Assembly: GCF_001006485.1 (NCBI RefSeq)
Contig: NZ_JUET01000083.1
Location: forward strand, 1-64,000
DNA: 64,000 nt
Direction of reading: 5' to 3'
Origin: Tannerella forsythia
GTDB lineage: Bacteria > Bacteroidota > Bacteroidia > Bacteroidales > Tannerellaceae
The translations under genes were made by a program, and so were the position numbers. The notes under the pieces were generated by a model. It was not told the origin of the DNA. It searched no databases and worked only from the letters and a program-made list of their open reading frames with translations. Of the stretch, positions 51,979 to 60,496 are shown in pieces. Position 1 is the first letter of the stretch; each line of letters opens with the position of its first letter.

Positions 51979-53388
51979 ATGTTTGTCGTCAAAAAAAACG
52001 TACTCATCATGAAAACAGGGTTATTCATCGTTTTGCTACCTGTCCTCACTGTCTGCAAAGGAATAGCTCAGCGTGTCGCCTTACAGGAACTTGTCGATAA
52101 GCGGCGATATGCCGAAGTCATGGCGTATGCGGCCACCCTGCAACCGGCCGACACGGCCGATTATGCCACGATGTATGCTATCGGGCAGGCCTGTGAGGGG
52201 ATGCTCAAATACCGCGATGCCTACCGTTATTATCGGCGCTGTCTGGCCATCGACTCGACCCGGACGGATCTGCTGGCAACGGCTTCACGCATGGCTGCGA
52301 ATCTGGGTAAAACCACGGAGGCGGAAACGTATCTGCAACAACTACGCGCACGTGATACGACTGACTTTTACGCCAACTATCAATTGGCTCGACTCTACGC
52401 CCAGCAGGGAGAATATCCGAAAGCTATCGGACGGTATGAGTTTCTTCTGCGACAAGACCCCGAAAACTCCGTACTGATGCGTCTTATCGGTGATTGTTAC
52501 AACCGGATGGACTACACCGTTTCGGCTTTTCGATACTATCTGAACGCTTTTCGAAGGGAGCCGGAAAACGCATCGTTGGCAGCTTCGCTGTCTAATCTGT
52601 TGCTGTTGCTTCAAGAGCCGGAAGAGGCAGTGGCCGTCTGTGACACGTCTTTACGATATCATCCCCAAAGCCGTTTGCTGCTTCAGAGCAAAGGACTTGC
52701 ACTGTTTACCATGCAGAAATACGCACAGGCCGATACGGTCTATTCCATGCTTATGGCACAGGCCGACAGTTCCTACAATACGTTAAAGTACGGAGGGTCG
52801 GCCCAATATTATGCCGGTCAATACATGAGGGCGATCGAGCCACTCGAGAATGCTTACCAAAAAGATACGACATCCGTCGAGGTCTGCCTGTTGCTCGGTT
52901 CGTCATTGGGACGTACCTTCGACCGTAAACGGGCGTTCAAATTGTTCGACAAGGCCGAAGCGCTCATGCAACCCTCACCTGCCTTAGTCGATATGTTGAT
53001 ACGGTTCCGGGCCGAAACCCTTGATCGTGACAACCAGCATGACAAGGCGAACGTGCTCTATTACCAACTCTGGACCGAGAGTCAGCGGTTCGATATGCTG
53101 GGATGCATCTGGCAGCGATACCGAACCTCTAAGATGGCGGAACAGTCTGACGACTATCGCCGGCGTGCCCTCTTCATCAACATGCTTTTCGCGACCGAAT
53201 ATCTGAAAAGGCCGGAGCGCAGGAAAGATCATCTGGTTTACCTCCGTTCGCTGCTTTCGCAGTTTCAGGAAGAAATGTTTTTCCGTAGCGTGAAACAGTT
53301 GCCGACGCTCGCCCCCGACGGTAAAAAAGGCGTCTGCACGGAGGAGCAGTTGCAGACCGTGATTCGGCAACTCCCCGAAAAAGAGTAA
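51979..53388 (+). CDS. Secreted tetratricopeptide-repeat protein
   Basis: A 469-residue protein with a signal peptide (KTGLFIVLLPVLTVCKGIAQ, with an alternative start at Met12). It consists almost entirely of TPR units from about residue 35 to 390 (AYRYYRRCLAIDSTRTDLLA; NYQLARLYAQQGEYPKAIGR; YEFLLRQDPENSVLMRLIGD). TPR solenoids mediate protein-protein contacts in the periplasm or outer membrane. It begins 10 bases after the sensor gene and is probably co-transcribed with it. The partner is unknown. Confidence 0.88.
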   Translation: MFVVKKNVLIMKTGLFIVLLPVLTVCKGIAQRVALQELVDKRRYAEVMAYAATLQPADTADYATMYAIGQACEGMLKYRDAYRYYRRCLAIDSTRTDLLATASRMAANLGKTTEAETYLQQLRARDTTDFYANYQLARLYAQQGEYPKAIGRYEFLLRQDPENSVLMRLIGDCYNRMDYTVSAFRYYLNAFRREPENASLAASLSNLLLLLQEPEEAVAVCDTSLRYHPQSRLLLQSKGLALFTMQKYAQADTVYSMLMAQADSSYNTLKYGGSAQYYAGQYMRAIEPLENAYQKDTTSVEVCLLLGSSLGRTFDRKRAFKLFDKAEALMQPSPALVDMLIRFRAETLDRDNQHDKANVLYYQLWTESQRFDMLGCIWQRYRTSKMAEQSDDYRRRALFINMLFATEYLKRPERRKDHLVYLRSLLSQFQEEMFFRSVKQLPTLAPDGKKGVCTEEQLQTVIRQLPEKE

Positions 53389-53420
53389 TACACTCGGACA
53401 GACGTTCCGGATTTTTGCAC

Positions 53421-53428
53421 TATTTTTG
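53421..53428 (+). promoter_or_regulatory. Promoter -7 box for the DUF2461 gene (TATTTTTG)
   Basis: TATTTTTG matches TAnnTTTG, 23 bases before the ATG at 53452. A -33 TTTG is not evident. Confidence 0.55.
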
Positions 53429-53451
53429 CCGGACAGATAAACGACAGACAG

Positions 53452-54126
53452 ATGAATAGAGCACTGTTTGAGTTCCTCCGGGAACTTCAGGAAAACAATA
53501 ACAGGGAATGGTTTCAGGCCAACAAGAAACGGTATGATGCTTTGCATGCCGCTTTCGTCGACCATGTGAGGCAGCTGATCGACCGTATCGCCACGTTCGA
53601 TCCCGAGATCGGCGGGCTGGATGCCCGGAGTTGCGTGTATCGCATCTATCGGGATCTGCGTTTTTCGCAGGATAAAACGCCTTACAAAACTCATTTCGGA
53701 GCGTATATGACCGGTTTCGGAGGACGTACCAGTCCCTACGGCGGCTATTACATCCATCTTGAGCCGGGTAAACCGTTTCTCTCGGGAGGCGTATGGTGTC
53801 CTGCTCCGGCTATGCTTAAGCAACTACGAAAAGATCTGTTCGATAACATGGACGAGTTTCTCCAAATTTACGAAGACCCGAAGTTCAGAAAAGTATTCGG
53901 TGAGTTAGAAGGCGACAAACTCAGCCGGATGCCGCAAGGTTTCCCCACCGAGACTAAACACGGTGATATCTTGAAATATAAGAGTTTCGTCGTGTCGAGC
54001 GTCAAAACGGAGGCGTTCTTCTGTGCCGATGACTGGATAGATCGCACCGTCGAGGATTTCAAACTGCTACAGCCGTTCAACCATTTTCTGAATTATACCA
54101 TCGGCGAGTTTTTCGGGAAAGCATGA
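53452..54126 (+). CDS. DUF2461 family protein (TIGR02453)
   Basis: A 224-residue cytoplasmic protein with the family pattern FLRELQENNNREWFQANKKR at the start, VYRIYRDLRFSQDKTPYKTH in the middle, and FGAYMTGFGG followed by YGGYYIHLEPG and GGVWCPAP. The family is widespread in bacteria and fungi and has no established biochemical function. It overlaps the next gene by ATGA. Confidence 0.92.
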   Translation: MNRALFEFLRELQENNNREWFQANKKRYDALHAAFVDHVRQLIDRIATFDPEIGGLDARSCVYRIYRDLRFSQDKTPYKTHFGAYMTGFGGRTSPYGGYYIHLEPGKPFLSGGVWCPAPAMLKQLRKDLFDNMDEFLQIYEDPKFRKVFGELEGDKLSRMPQGFPTETKHGDILKYKSFVVSSVKTEAFFCADDWIDRTVEDFKLLQPFNHFLNYTIGEFFGKA

Positions 54127-54839
54127 AACGTTTTTTGAAGCGTCTGTATCGGTATCTCTTCTGCCGTAAAGGTTACGGAGTTCATTCGCCATTCGTCTTC
54201 GATTTGATTACCAACGTGTTCGAAGAACGACACGGGTACTATGCCTATACCGAACTGAAAGCTGCCCGTCTGATGCTGCAACAGGATACAAAGATAAAAA
54301 ATGCAGTCAAACGGCAAAGCCTTTCCCGACATGAATGTGAGTGGCTTTTCCGGCTGGCGAATCGTTTCAAACCATGTCGCATTATCATGGTCGGGAGCGG
54401 AGCGGGACTGATTCCGCTCAGCCTGACGAGCTATGCTTCGGGAGGGCTGCACGGCATTGCCTTGGAGCAGGATGCCGTGATGGCCGATATGGCGCGGGAG
54501 TTATTGCATGAGCGGGCCACATCGCCTGTCGAAATTCGTTGTGAAGCATACGAAACGTCGCTGCCTAAGGCGTTAGCCGATCTCGGACATCCCGATTGTA
54601 TCGTGCTTGATGGGACAACAGGCGCATTATCCGCTCTGCTCCGATGCTGTTCCGGCTATATCCATGAAGATACCCTGCTGATCGTCCGGGGAATCGACGC
54701 TTCGCCGGAGGCAAACGAAGCGTGGCGAACGGCTTGTGCCTTACCGTCCGCCACAGTCAGTATCGATGCGTGCACATGGGGCATTGTCTTTTTCCGCCCC
54801 GGTCTGCCCCGGAAAACATTCAGGCATGTTGTGTGTTAA
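54123..54839 (+). CDS. Class I SAM-dependent methyltransferase-like protein
   Basis: A 238-residue protein beginning with the basic segment LKRLYRYLFCRKGYGVHSPFVF. The GYGVHSPFVFDL..VF pattern is characteristic of a Bacteroidetes methyltransferase-like family. A Rossmann motif I appears as CRIIMVGSGAGLIPLSL, followed by an acidic residue in IALEQD. The remaining motifs are weak, so catalytic activity is not certain. The start overlaps the end of the DUF2461 gene by four bases. Confidence 0.7.
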   Translation: MKRFLKRLYRYLFCRKGYGVHSPFVFDLITNVFEERHGYYAYTELKAARLMLQQDTKIKNAVKRQSLSRHECEWLFRLANRFKPCRIIMVGSGAGLIPLSLTSYASGGLHGIALEQDAVMADMARELLHERATSPVEIRCEAYETSLPKALADLGHPDCIVLDGTTGALSALLRCCSGYIHEDTLLIVRGIDASPEANEAWRTACALPSATVSIDACTWGIVFFRPGLPRKTFRHVVC

Positions 54840-54893
54840 ATCTCTCGCGCGCCTTTGTCTTCCGTCTTTACGATACCATTCGTTTCGTTTCCG

Positions 54894-55673
54894 TTAAAAT
54901 CTCAATCGACCGTTGTACATCCAGTGCTCACGGGAGTTGAGGTAACGAATCTCGACATTATCGTGTGAAGTGATACAGGCTTTTGTTTCTTCCGTTCTTT
55001 TTTCTCTTATATCGGTAGCCAGTATTTTGATGATTCCATCCATAAAACCGGCCTCACCACGTGTTTTCTCAATACGCAAGGGTACCTCGATCGTATAATC
55101 GAGTTGGAGCTTGGGCGATTGGATGCTCAACAGCGTGCCTTCTCCTTCGATTTTGCGCAACGCGCCTTTTCCGAAGTGAATCTTCCACGAGCAGGAATAC
55201 TCGAATTCCCTGTCCCGGTTGTTATGACGGGCAACGCTCCATGTATTTCTGTCTTCGTTTTTAATCTCGAATTCGTAGATGATCCGTTGCTTTGCCGACG
55301 AAGAAGATAAATCACGCACCGTCCATGTTCCGGGAGCATTGAGATTGTGTCCGTTCGTTCGGATGGACATGTGCATTTTATCTTCAGAAAGGTGCCGAAG
55401 CGTCCACGTATTTTCTTCTTCGCCACGAAGTATTTTTACGTTGTTGAAGTAGAGCTTGTCGACCGAGTCGCGTTTGGCGAGGTCCGTCTGCGAATAGTAT
55501 TCGTTGAAACGATAGACATATTCGAGCATGGTCGCGTATTTTTCCAACACATTATACGTATAGTCGAACGCTACACGGCCAGGATGAGTTCTGCGCCGGC
55601 TTTCATCGTAATATACGCAACTGCACGTCATGCTCAGTAGAGTCAGACTTAAAAGGAACTGTTTCATTTTCAT
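54894..55673 (-). CDS. Hypothetical lipoprotein
   Basis: A 259-residue protein with a lipoprotein signal peptide (MKQFLLSLTLLSMTCSC, Cys at about 17 or 19). The mature part is hydrophilic with alternating strands (GTWTVRDLSSSSAKQRIIYE; RKIEGEGTLLSIQSPKLQLD) and ends in YNGRLRF. I recognise no family. It is encoded 40 bases after another minus-strand envelope gene and is probably co-transcribed with it. An outer-membrane-associated role is likely from the signal; nothing more specific can be supported. Confidence 0.75.
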   Translation of the reverse strand: MKMKQFLLSLTLLSMTCSCVYYDESRRRTHPGRVAFDYTYNVLEKYATMLEYVYRFNEYYSQTDLAKRDSVDKLYFNNVKILRGEEENTWTLRHLSEDKMHMSIRTNGHNLNAPGTWTVRDLSSSSAKQRIIYEFEIKNEDRNTWSVARHNNRDREFEYSCSWKIHFGKGALRKIEGEGTLLSIQSPKLQLDYTIEVPLRIEKTRGEAGFMDGIIKILATDIREKRTEETKACITSHDNVEIRYLNSREHWMYNGRLRF

Positions 55674-55713
55674 AGTTGTGTAAGTATATTTGAATATTTA
55701 ACCACTGTTTTTT

Positions 55714-56361
55714 TCAGAAACGATAACCTGCACCGGCCTTCAGGAAGCCCATCGTTCCGTATCCGATTTCCCAATATCCGAAAAGGTTACGTCCGAAGGA
55801 TACCCCGAAGAAAGTGAGCTGTCCGGTTACAAACGTTCGATGAGAGTATTCACGCATGCCGAATTCTCTCTCGCTTTCCATGCCAAATCCTAATCCGAAC
55901 CCCGAATAGAGACGTACGACAGGACGATTGAAATAGATGAAACGTATCGTCGGATAAAATGCAAAACAGTGTTTGCGGTAAGTATCATCAATCAAGAATG
56001 ATTCACTGACTCTGCGATTTTGAAAAACCCCTGAATAGGAAACATTAAGACCCACTGCGAGCCATCGTTTCATCTCCTGTGTATAGGAGAGCGAAAGTGC
56101 TTGTGTGTAATGGCGCTCGTCGTACGTATATCGTCCTTGATTATACCGATCGAGTGGTGTCCGCCACCAATTCGGATAGTCATGACTCTCCCACCACGAT
56201 GGAGAAGATAGTTCGACCCATCCCCAACCGAAGGAAACTTCACGCCGCGGATGGAAGGTAGATCGTCTCCTATCCGGTAAATCATCTTGCGCTCGCGCAC
56301 CCACCACCAATACAGCCAGACAAACAAAACAGAACAGTTTCTTCATTAAGATTTTTTTCAT
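55714..56361 (-). CDS. Hypothetical small outer-membrane beta-barrel protein
   Basis: A 215-residue protein with a signal peptide (KKLFCFVCLAVLVVGARAQD; starts at Met1 or Met7). The mature part has alternating aromatic strands (EVSFGWGWVELSSPSWWESH; SLSYTQEMKRWLAVGLNVSY) and closes with TMGFLKAGAGYRF, ending in the terminal Phe expected for an outer-membrane barrel. It is probably an eight-stranded barrel. No family name is certain. The lipoprotein gene follows at 40 bases. Confidence 0.78.
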   Translation of the reverse strand: MKKILMKKLFCFVCLAVLVVGARAQDDLPDRRRSTFHPRREVSFGWGWVELSSPSWWESHDYPNWWRTPLDRYNQGRYTYDERHYTQALSLSYTQEMKRWLAVGLNVSYSGVFQNRRVSESFLIDDTYRKHCFAFYPTIRFIYFNRPVVRLYSGFGLGFGMESEREFGMREYSHRTFVTGQLTFFGVSFGRNLFGYWEIGYGTMGFLKAGAGYRF

Positions 56362-56698
56362 TTATTCTCATTTATATAAAACAACAGACTCCACACCAAT
56401 GGGCAGAAAAATCCTCTCTTTTTATTTATCTCCGTAAAAAAACTTTTATCTTTACATATAGAATAGACGGAAAAAACAGGTGAAACGTTGCCGCAAAGCA
56501 TTTTTTTTTTGAATAGATAAAAAAACGATGAGAAGATACTGTCGTATAATGACATACATTCGTTCATAAAAAGGTTGGATCGTCGAAGAGATCACGAGAA
56601 ATCGCTTTCATCCAAACACCGGAGTTTACCACCGAGAAACCCGTCACTTGCAAGGCAATAATTAATTGTATAAAATGGTTAAAGTCAAACGGTAGGGA
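56362..56698. other. Divergent intergenic region before the thioesterase gene
   Basis: About 340 A+T-rich bases without a protein-like frame. They contain poly-A and poly-T runs (ten T near 56503-56512). The promoter of the thioesterase lies at the right end; none was recognised for the minus-strand barrel gene. Confidence 0.4.
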
Positions 56699-56729
56699 TT
56701 TGTATGTTCACATAATATACCTACCTTTG
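56699..56729 (+). promoter_or_regulatory. Promoter for the thioesterase gene
   Basis: TTTG at 56699-56702 and TACCTTTG at 56722-56729 are 19 bases apart, an exact consensus promoter. The transcript would start near 56736, so the in-frame ATG at 56700 cannot be the start and the ATG at 56757 is chosen. Confidence 0.8.
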
Positions 56730-56756
56730 CCCGTCCGTAAGATAATAAATAAGGAC

Positions 56757-57149
56757 ATGAAGGAATATATTTTCAAGCTGGAGATGAAGGTGCGTGACTA
56801 CGAATGCGACTTGCAGGGCGTGGTGAACAATGCCAATTACCAGCACTATATGGAACATACGCGTCATGAATATCTGGAATCGCTCGGCGAAAACTTCGGA
56901 GAGATGCACGAGAAAGGACTGGATGCGTTCGTGGCGAAGGTAGAGATCAAATACAAACATTCTTTGCGAAGCGGCGACCATTTCGTGTCGTGCGTAAATC
57001 TCAAACGCGAAGGTATTAAACTCGTATTCGAACAGGATATTTACCGGAAGTCCGATGGGATTCTGGCTGCATCGGGACGAGTGGAGACCGTGATGGTACA
57101 AGACGGGAAACTGACTCGTGGCGAGTACTTCGACCGTCTGATTCATTAA
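56757..57149 (+). CDS. Acyl-CoA thioesterase, YbgC/4-hydroxybenzoyl-CoA type (hotdog fold)
   Basis: A 130-residue hotdog-fold thioesterase that hydrolyses short-chain or aromatic acyl-CoAs. The start at 56757 is dictated by the promoter. The active-site helix region reads VRDYECDLQGVVNNANYQHY, with Asp in the catalytic position, followed by MEHTRHEYLESLG. Length and order fit the family. dprA follows after 23 bases on the same strand. Confidence 0.9.
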   Translation: MKEYIFKLEMKVRDYECDLQGVVNNANYQHYMEHTRHEYLESLGENFGEMHEKGLDAFVAKVEIKYKHSLRSGDHFVSCVNLKREGIKLVFEQDIYRKSDGILAASGRVETVMVQDGKLTRGEYFDRLIH

Positions 57150-57172
57150 GTTCTGTTTGTCCCTTTTCCATA

Positions 57173-58285
57173 ATGACGGCCGATCCCACTGCACTGATTG
57201 CTCTGACGATGCTTCAAGGTGTCGGCGATGTGTTAGCGCGTGCGCTGTTGCAATATTTCGGAACGGCTGAGGAGGTCTTTACTTCGCATCGGCGAGTCTT
57301 GGAAAAGATACCGGGCATCGGCGAATATACGGCCCGACGGATCGATGAAGGAAAAAACGAGGCCTTAAAACGGGCAGAAAAAGAAGTTTCTTTTATCGAG
57401 AAAAAAAACGTACGGTTGTATGCCATCACGGAGCATGACTATCCGAAGCGCCTGCGCGAATGTCAGGATGCTCCCGTCGTTTTCTATTACAAAGGTAAGG
57501 CCAACCTGAACGCAACGAAGATCATCAGTATCGTCGGGACGAGACGCGCAACGGATTACGGCCGGATGCTGACCGAACGGTTAGTCAGAGAGTTGGCCGA
57601 AGTATATCCTGATTTAGTTGTTGTCAGCGGATTGGCGTATGGCATTGATGTTTGTTCGCATCGCAGTGCCTTAAAGAACGGCTTGCCCACTGTCGGTGTC
57701 CTGGCACATGGGTTAGACCGGATTTATCCTGCCGGACATCGAAATACGGCGGTCGAAATGCTTGAACGGGGCGGACTGCTGACCGATTTCCCCAGTGAGA
57801 CGAATCCTGATCGCGAGAACTTCTTGAAGCGTAACCGGCTGATTGCCGGACTGGCTGATGCGACGGTCGTCGTCGAATCGGCAGAGCGTGGCGGAGCGCT
57901 TGTCACAGCTGATATCGCGTGTTCATACGGGCGCGACGTCTATACCTTTCCGGGACGGACGACCGACGAGTATTCGGCCGGATGCAACCGAATGGTCCAA
58001 ACGAACAAAGCCGGCCTGATTACTTCGGGACAGGATCTGATCCGCGCCCTTTGCTGGGACACCGAAGCAACCGGCCTTGGCGTCAAGGGACAGTTGAAGT
58101 TAAAACTTGAGAGACCCGATCACCCGATTGTAAAAATACTGGCCGACAGAGGCGAGATGCAAATCAATGACTTGGCGATGGCGATAGACCTGCCGGTGTA
58201 TCAAGTAACTCCGATACTTTTCGAACTCGAGCTTGCCGGACATATCATCGCTCTGCCGGGAGGAATGTATAAATTAACCGATTAA
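57173..58285 (+). CDS. dprA: DNA-processing protein DprA
   Basis: It binds incoming single-stranded DNA and loads RecA during natural transformation. The 370-residue protein has an N-terminal helix-hairpin-helix region (LEKIPGIGEYTARRI), then the Rossmann-like core with SIVGTRRATDYGRMLTERL, VVSGLAYGIDVCSHRSALKN, HGLDRIYPAGHRNTAVEM and LTDFPSETNPDRENFLKRNR. A C-terminal winged-helix domain follows. Its presence suggests competence for DNA uptake, in keeping with remnants of acquired DNA in the window. The next gene starts 6 bases later. Confidence 0.95.
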   Translation: MTADPTALIALTMLQGVGDVLARALLQYFGTAEEVFTSHRRVLEKIPGIGEYTARRIDEGKNEALKRAEKEVSFIEKKNVRLYAITEHDYPKRLRECQDAPVVFYYKGKANLNATKIISIVGTRRATDYGRMLTERLVRELAEVYPDLVVVSGLAYGIDVCSHRSALKNGLPTVGVLAHGLDRIYPAGHRNTAVEMLERGGLLTDFPSETNPDRENFLKRNRLIAGLADATVVVESAERGGALVTADIACSYGRDVYTFPGRTTDEYSAGCNRMVQTNKAGLITSGQDLIRALCWDTEATGLGVKGQLKLKLERPDHPIVKILADRGEMQINDLAMAIDLPVYQVTPILFELELAGHIIALPGGMYKLTD

Positions 58286-58291
58286 AAACAG

Positions 58292-60031
58292 ATGAAAAAG
58301 TTCTATCAGACAATAAAGGAACGGAAACTGCAGATATTCTTCTTAATGTATATCCTGCTGCTCGTTCCGTCCATGAGCCTGATTGCTCAAAACATACCGG
58401 CCAAAACGCTTATCTCCGGTTTCCTCGTGAGTTTCGGACTGCTGTCCGTAGTCTTCATCCTCTCTTCATTTATGACGACGAAAGGGATCCGTATATTCTA
58501 TTCCATTCTATTGGCGATTACCATCATACCAAGTACGATTTTGCTCAGTTACCTACTGATTGCAAATGTGTTGCTTTCGGGTGGGACGATTACTTCACTT
58601 TTCGAGACGAATACGGATGAGGCGAAGGAATTTATCACCTATGTAAACCCCTGGATCGTCATGGGGGGCGCTTTATATGTCCTGCTTCCCATCGTGATGA
58701 TCTGTAAAATGAAACAAGTCGTTTTTCACCGCGTAGGAAAGCATAAAAACGCCTTTTTTGCCTGCGTACTGCTGTTGTTGTTGTTTCTGGCTATCGAGCC
58801 TGTGGCACAGCGCATTTACTTCGTCGACTTCTATCGCGTTTTTGCCGATTATAAACGGCAGAGGTTACGTGAAGAAAAAGAGATCGCAGAACGCCAGACT
58901 CTTCCCTTCGACGTAAGCATGCTTCCCGAAAAAGCACCGCAGACGTTGGTCGTTGTGATCGGCGAATCACATACCCGGCATCACATGTCGCTCTATGGCT
59001 ATGGCAGGGATACAAACCCGTTGCTGTCGGCACAGAAAAGCAGATTGAACGTTTATCGTGATGTGGTTTCGCCGCAAGTACATACCATTCCCGTCTTGCG
59101 AGCCGCACTCACCTTTGCAGATCATGAGCATCCCGAGAAACTGACCGAACAGCCGTCACTCTTCGAGTTATTCAACCGTGCAGGATACGAAACGTATCTG
59201 ATCAGTAACCAGCCTTTCGAAAACTCATCCTCCAGCTACGAATCATTGCTGAGGTTGGCCCAACATACGACCGACCTCTCACGGCTGAACGAGCCGGATG
59301 GCGTGATGCTCAAATCACTCAGGCAGACGTTGCAGGAACAAACGAACAAGCCCCAACTTATCGTGTTGCATCTGATGGGAAGCCATATCGCGTACAAATA
59401 CCGCTATCCCGAAAATTTCGAGCATTTCAACCATTTGCATCATCCCATCGGGCGTCGAGACATACAGCTCACCGCTGATGCCAAGACGGTGATCGACCGG
59501 TACGATAATTCCGTGCGCTATAATGACTATTTGCTCGCCTCAATAATTGACATGATAAAGAGCGAAAAGAAAAGATCGACCATGCTCTATTTCTCCGATC
59601 ATGGCGAAGAAGTATATGATTTGCGCGAATTTGCCGGTCATGCTTACGAAAAAATTTCCTCTTACATGTGTGAAATACCGTTTATCCTATGGATGTCGGA
59701 CGATTACAAGCAACGGAGAAGCGATCTTGTCTTCGATACGAAGCGTCCCTATTCAACCGTGGATGTATTGTACAGCCTTTCGGATTTGGGAGGATTGCGG
59801 TATGAAGGATACGACACGCGCCGGAGTATTTTTTCCGCGCAATTCGCGCCCCGTCCGCGAATCGTCGGCCAAATACCCTACGAATCAGTGCTTGATATGA
59901 CCCACGAGATTCGACAAAAACATCGCCGAACCATGGCATCGAATACATTCTTCGACAATCTGAATAAAGAATGGAAACAGATTAAAAGCTTATCCGATAA
60001 GGTGCTCTCTTCTCCTCGGGCAGAAAAATGA
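58292..60031 (+). CDS. Phosphoethanolamine transferase, EptA-like
   Basis: An inner-membrane enzyme of the sulfatase/alkaline-phosphatase fold that transfers phosphoethanolamine, typically to lipid A. Five membrane segments occupy residues 13-190. The catalytic domain has TLVVVIGESHTRHHMSLYGY (metal ligand Glu), the likely nucleophile Thr in SPQVHTIPVL, and FSDHGEEVYD with further metal ligands near HAYEKISSYMCEIPFI. The 579-residue length is normal. Lipid A modification can raise resistance to cationic peptides; the substrate here is inferred from family only. A minus-strand RNA-type terminator hairpin lies 20 bases beyond the stop. Confidence 0.9.
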   Translation: MKKFYQTIKERKLQIFFLMYILLLVPSMSLIAQNIPAKTLISGFLVSFGLLSVVFILSSFMTTKGIRIFYSILLAITIIPSTILLSYLLIANVLLSGGTITSLFETNTDEAKEFITYVNPWIVMGGALYVLLPIVMICKMKQVVFHRVGKHKNAFFACVLLLLLFLAIEPVAQRIYFVDFYRVFADYKRQRLREEKEIAERQTLPFDVSMLPEKAPQTLVVVIGESHTRHHMSLYGYGRDTNPLLSAQKSRLNVYRDVVSPQVHTIPVLRAALTFADHEHPEKLTEQPSLFELFNRAGYETYLISNQPFENSSSSYESLLRLAQHTTDLSRLNEPDGVMLKSLRQTLQEQTNKPQLIVLHLMGSHIAYKYRYPENFEHFNHLHHPIGRRDIQLTADAKTVIDRYDNSVRYNDYLLASIIDMIKSEKKRSTMLYFSDHGEEVYDLREFAGHAYEKISSYMCEIPFILWMSDDYKQRRSDLVFDTKRPYSTVDVLYSLSDLGGLRYEGYDTRRSIFSAQFAPRPRIVGQIPYESVLDMTHEIRQKHRRTMASNTFFDNLNKEWKQIKSLSDKVLSSPRAEK

Positions 60032-60040
60032 AACAGATAT

Positions 60041-60070
60041 AAAAAATTAAAGGCTATCTCACGACAGCCT
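60041..60070 (-). terminator. Intrinsic terminator of the putative small RNA
   Basis: An eight-base stem with a four-base loop (60051-60070) is followed on the minus strand by a T-rich tail (60041-60050). On the plus strand the tail is A-rich upstream and there is no U-tract downstream. Confidence 0.65.
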
Positions 60071-60118
60071 CTAACCCACTTTGTTAACCTTAAATCTAAT
60101 ACTATTATGAAAAAACCA
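60041..60118 (-). ncRNA. Putative small RNA of about 78 nucleotides
   Basis: On the minus strand a promoter (60124-60155) would start transcription near 60118. The transcript would contain GGTTTTTTCATAATAG and a run of A/T-rich sequence. It ends in a stem AGGCTGTC-GTGA-GATAGCCT (60051-60070, one G-U pair) followed by TTTAATTTTTT. Promoter, length and terminator together define an autonomous small RNA gene. The U-tract exists only in this orientation. I recall similar sequence downstream of many Bacteroidetes genes but cannot name an Rfam family. It is convergent with the phosphoethanolamine transferase gene. Confidence 0.55.
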
Positions 60119-60123
60119 CGATG

Positions 60124-60155
60124 CAAAGATACAGTCATACCTCTTATTTGTCAAG
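60124..60155 (-). promoter_or_regulatory. Promoter for the putative small RNA
   Basis: On the minus strand CTTG (60152-60155) and TATCTTTG (60124-60131) are 20 bases apart. The -7 box is an exact TAnnTTTG match. Confidence 0.6.
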
Positions 60156-60251
60156 AACAAATGAGTTAAATAATCATAACAAAAGCGAACGAAAAATATA
60201 AAAAATGTTTGCGCTTGTATAAGGGGTAATAGCCGCACATATCTATTATAA

Positions 60252-60410
60252 CTATCTCTTTAATACTTTATAACCGCTTAGAATTACTTTTAATGGTGTT
60301 CCGTTTTTCAGTTTGACCTGATAATGCTCTTTACCGAAAAATCCGATCCGTGCGATGTATTCCGTATTCACGATACAGGAGCGACAGCCCCGTACGAACC
60401 GGCCGACGGA
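60252..60410 (-). pseudogene. LytTR DNA-binding domain remnant
   Basis: The minus strand reads FVRGCRSCIVNTEYIARIGF and then KEHYQVKLKNGTPLKVILSG YKVLKR before a stop. This matches the end of a LytTR response regulator (F.R.HRSYIVN...I......V.LKNG..L.VS..GYK.LK). An in-frame stop lies immediately upstream of the 52 codons, and no receiver domain is present. It is therefore a fragment of a lost two-component regulator, now lying between the small RNA and the trpB promoter. Confidence 0.7.
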
Positions 60411-60433
60411 TTACGCCCCGAAATCGACGAAGA

Positions 60434-60465
60434 TTTGAATATATCAACCTTTTTTTGTTCCTTTG
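60434..60465 (+). promoter_or_regulatory. Probable promoter for trpB
   Basis: TTTG at 60434-60437 and TTCCTTTG at 60458-60465 are 20 bases apart; the -7 box has one mismatch to TAnnTTTG. The ATG at 60497 then gives a leader of about 25 bases. Confidence 0.45.
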
Positions 60466-60496
60466 TCATCTCAAAACAAATCAGAAACAGAATCCT

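Noticed and set aside
56700-56756. N-terminal extension of the thioesterase from the ATG at 56700
   Set aside because: This ATG lies within an exact consensus promoter, and the added residues do not fit the family start.
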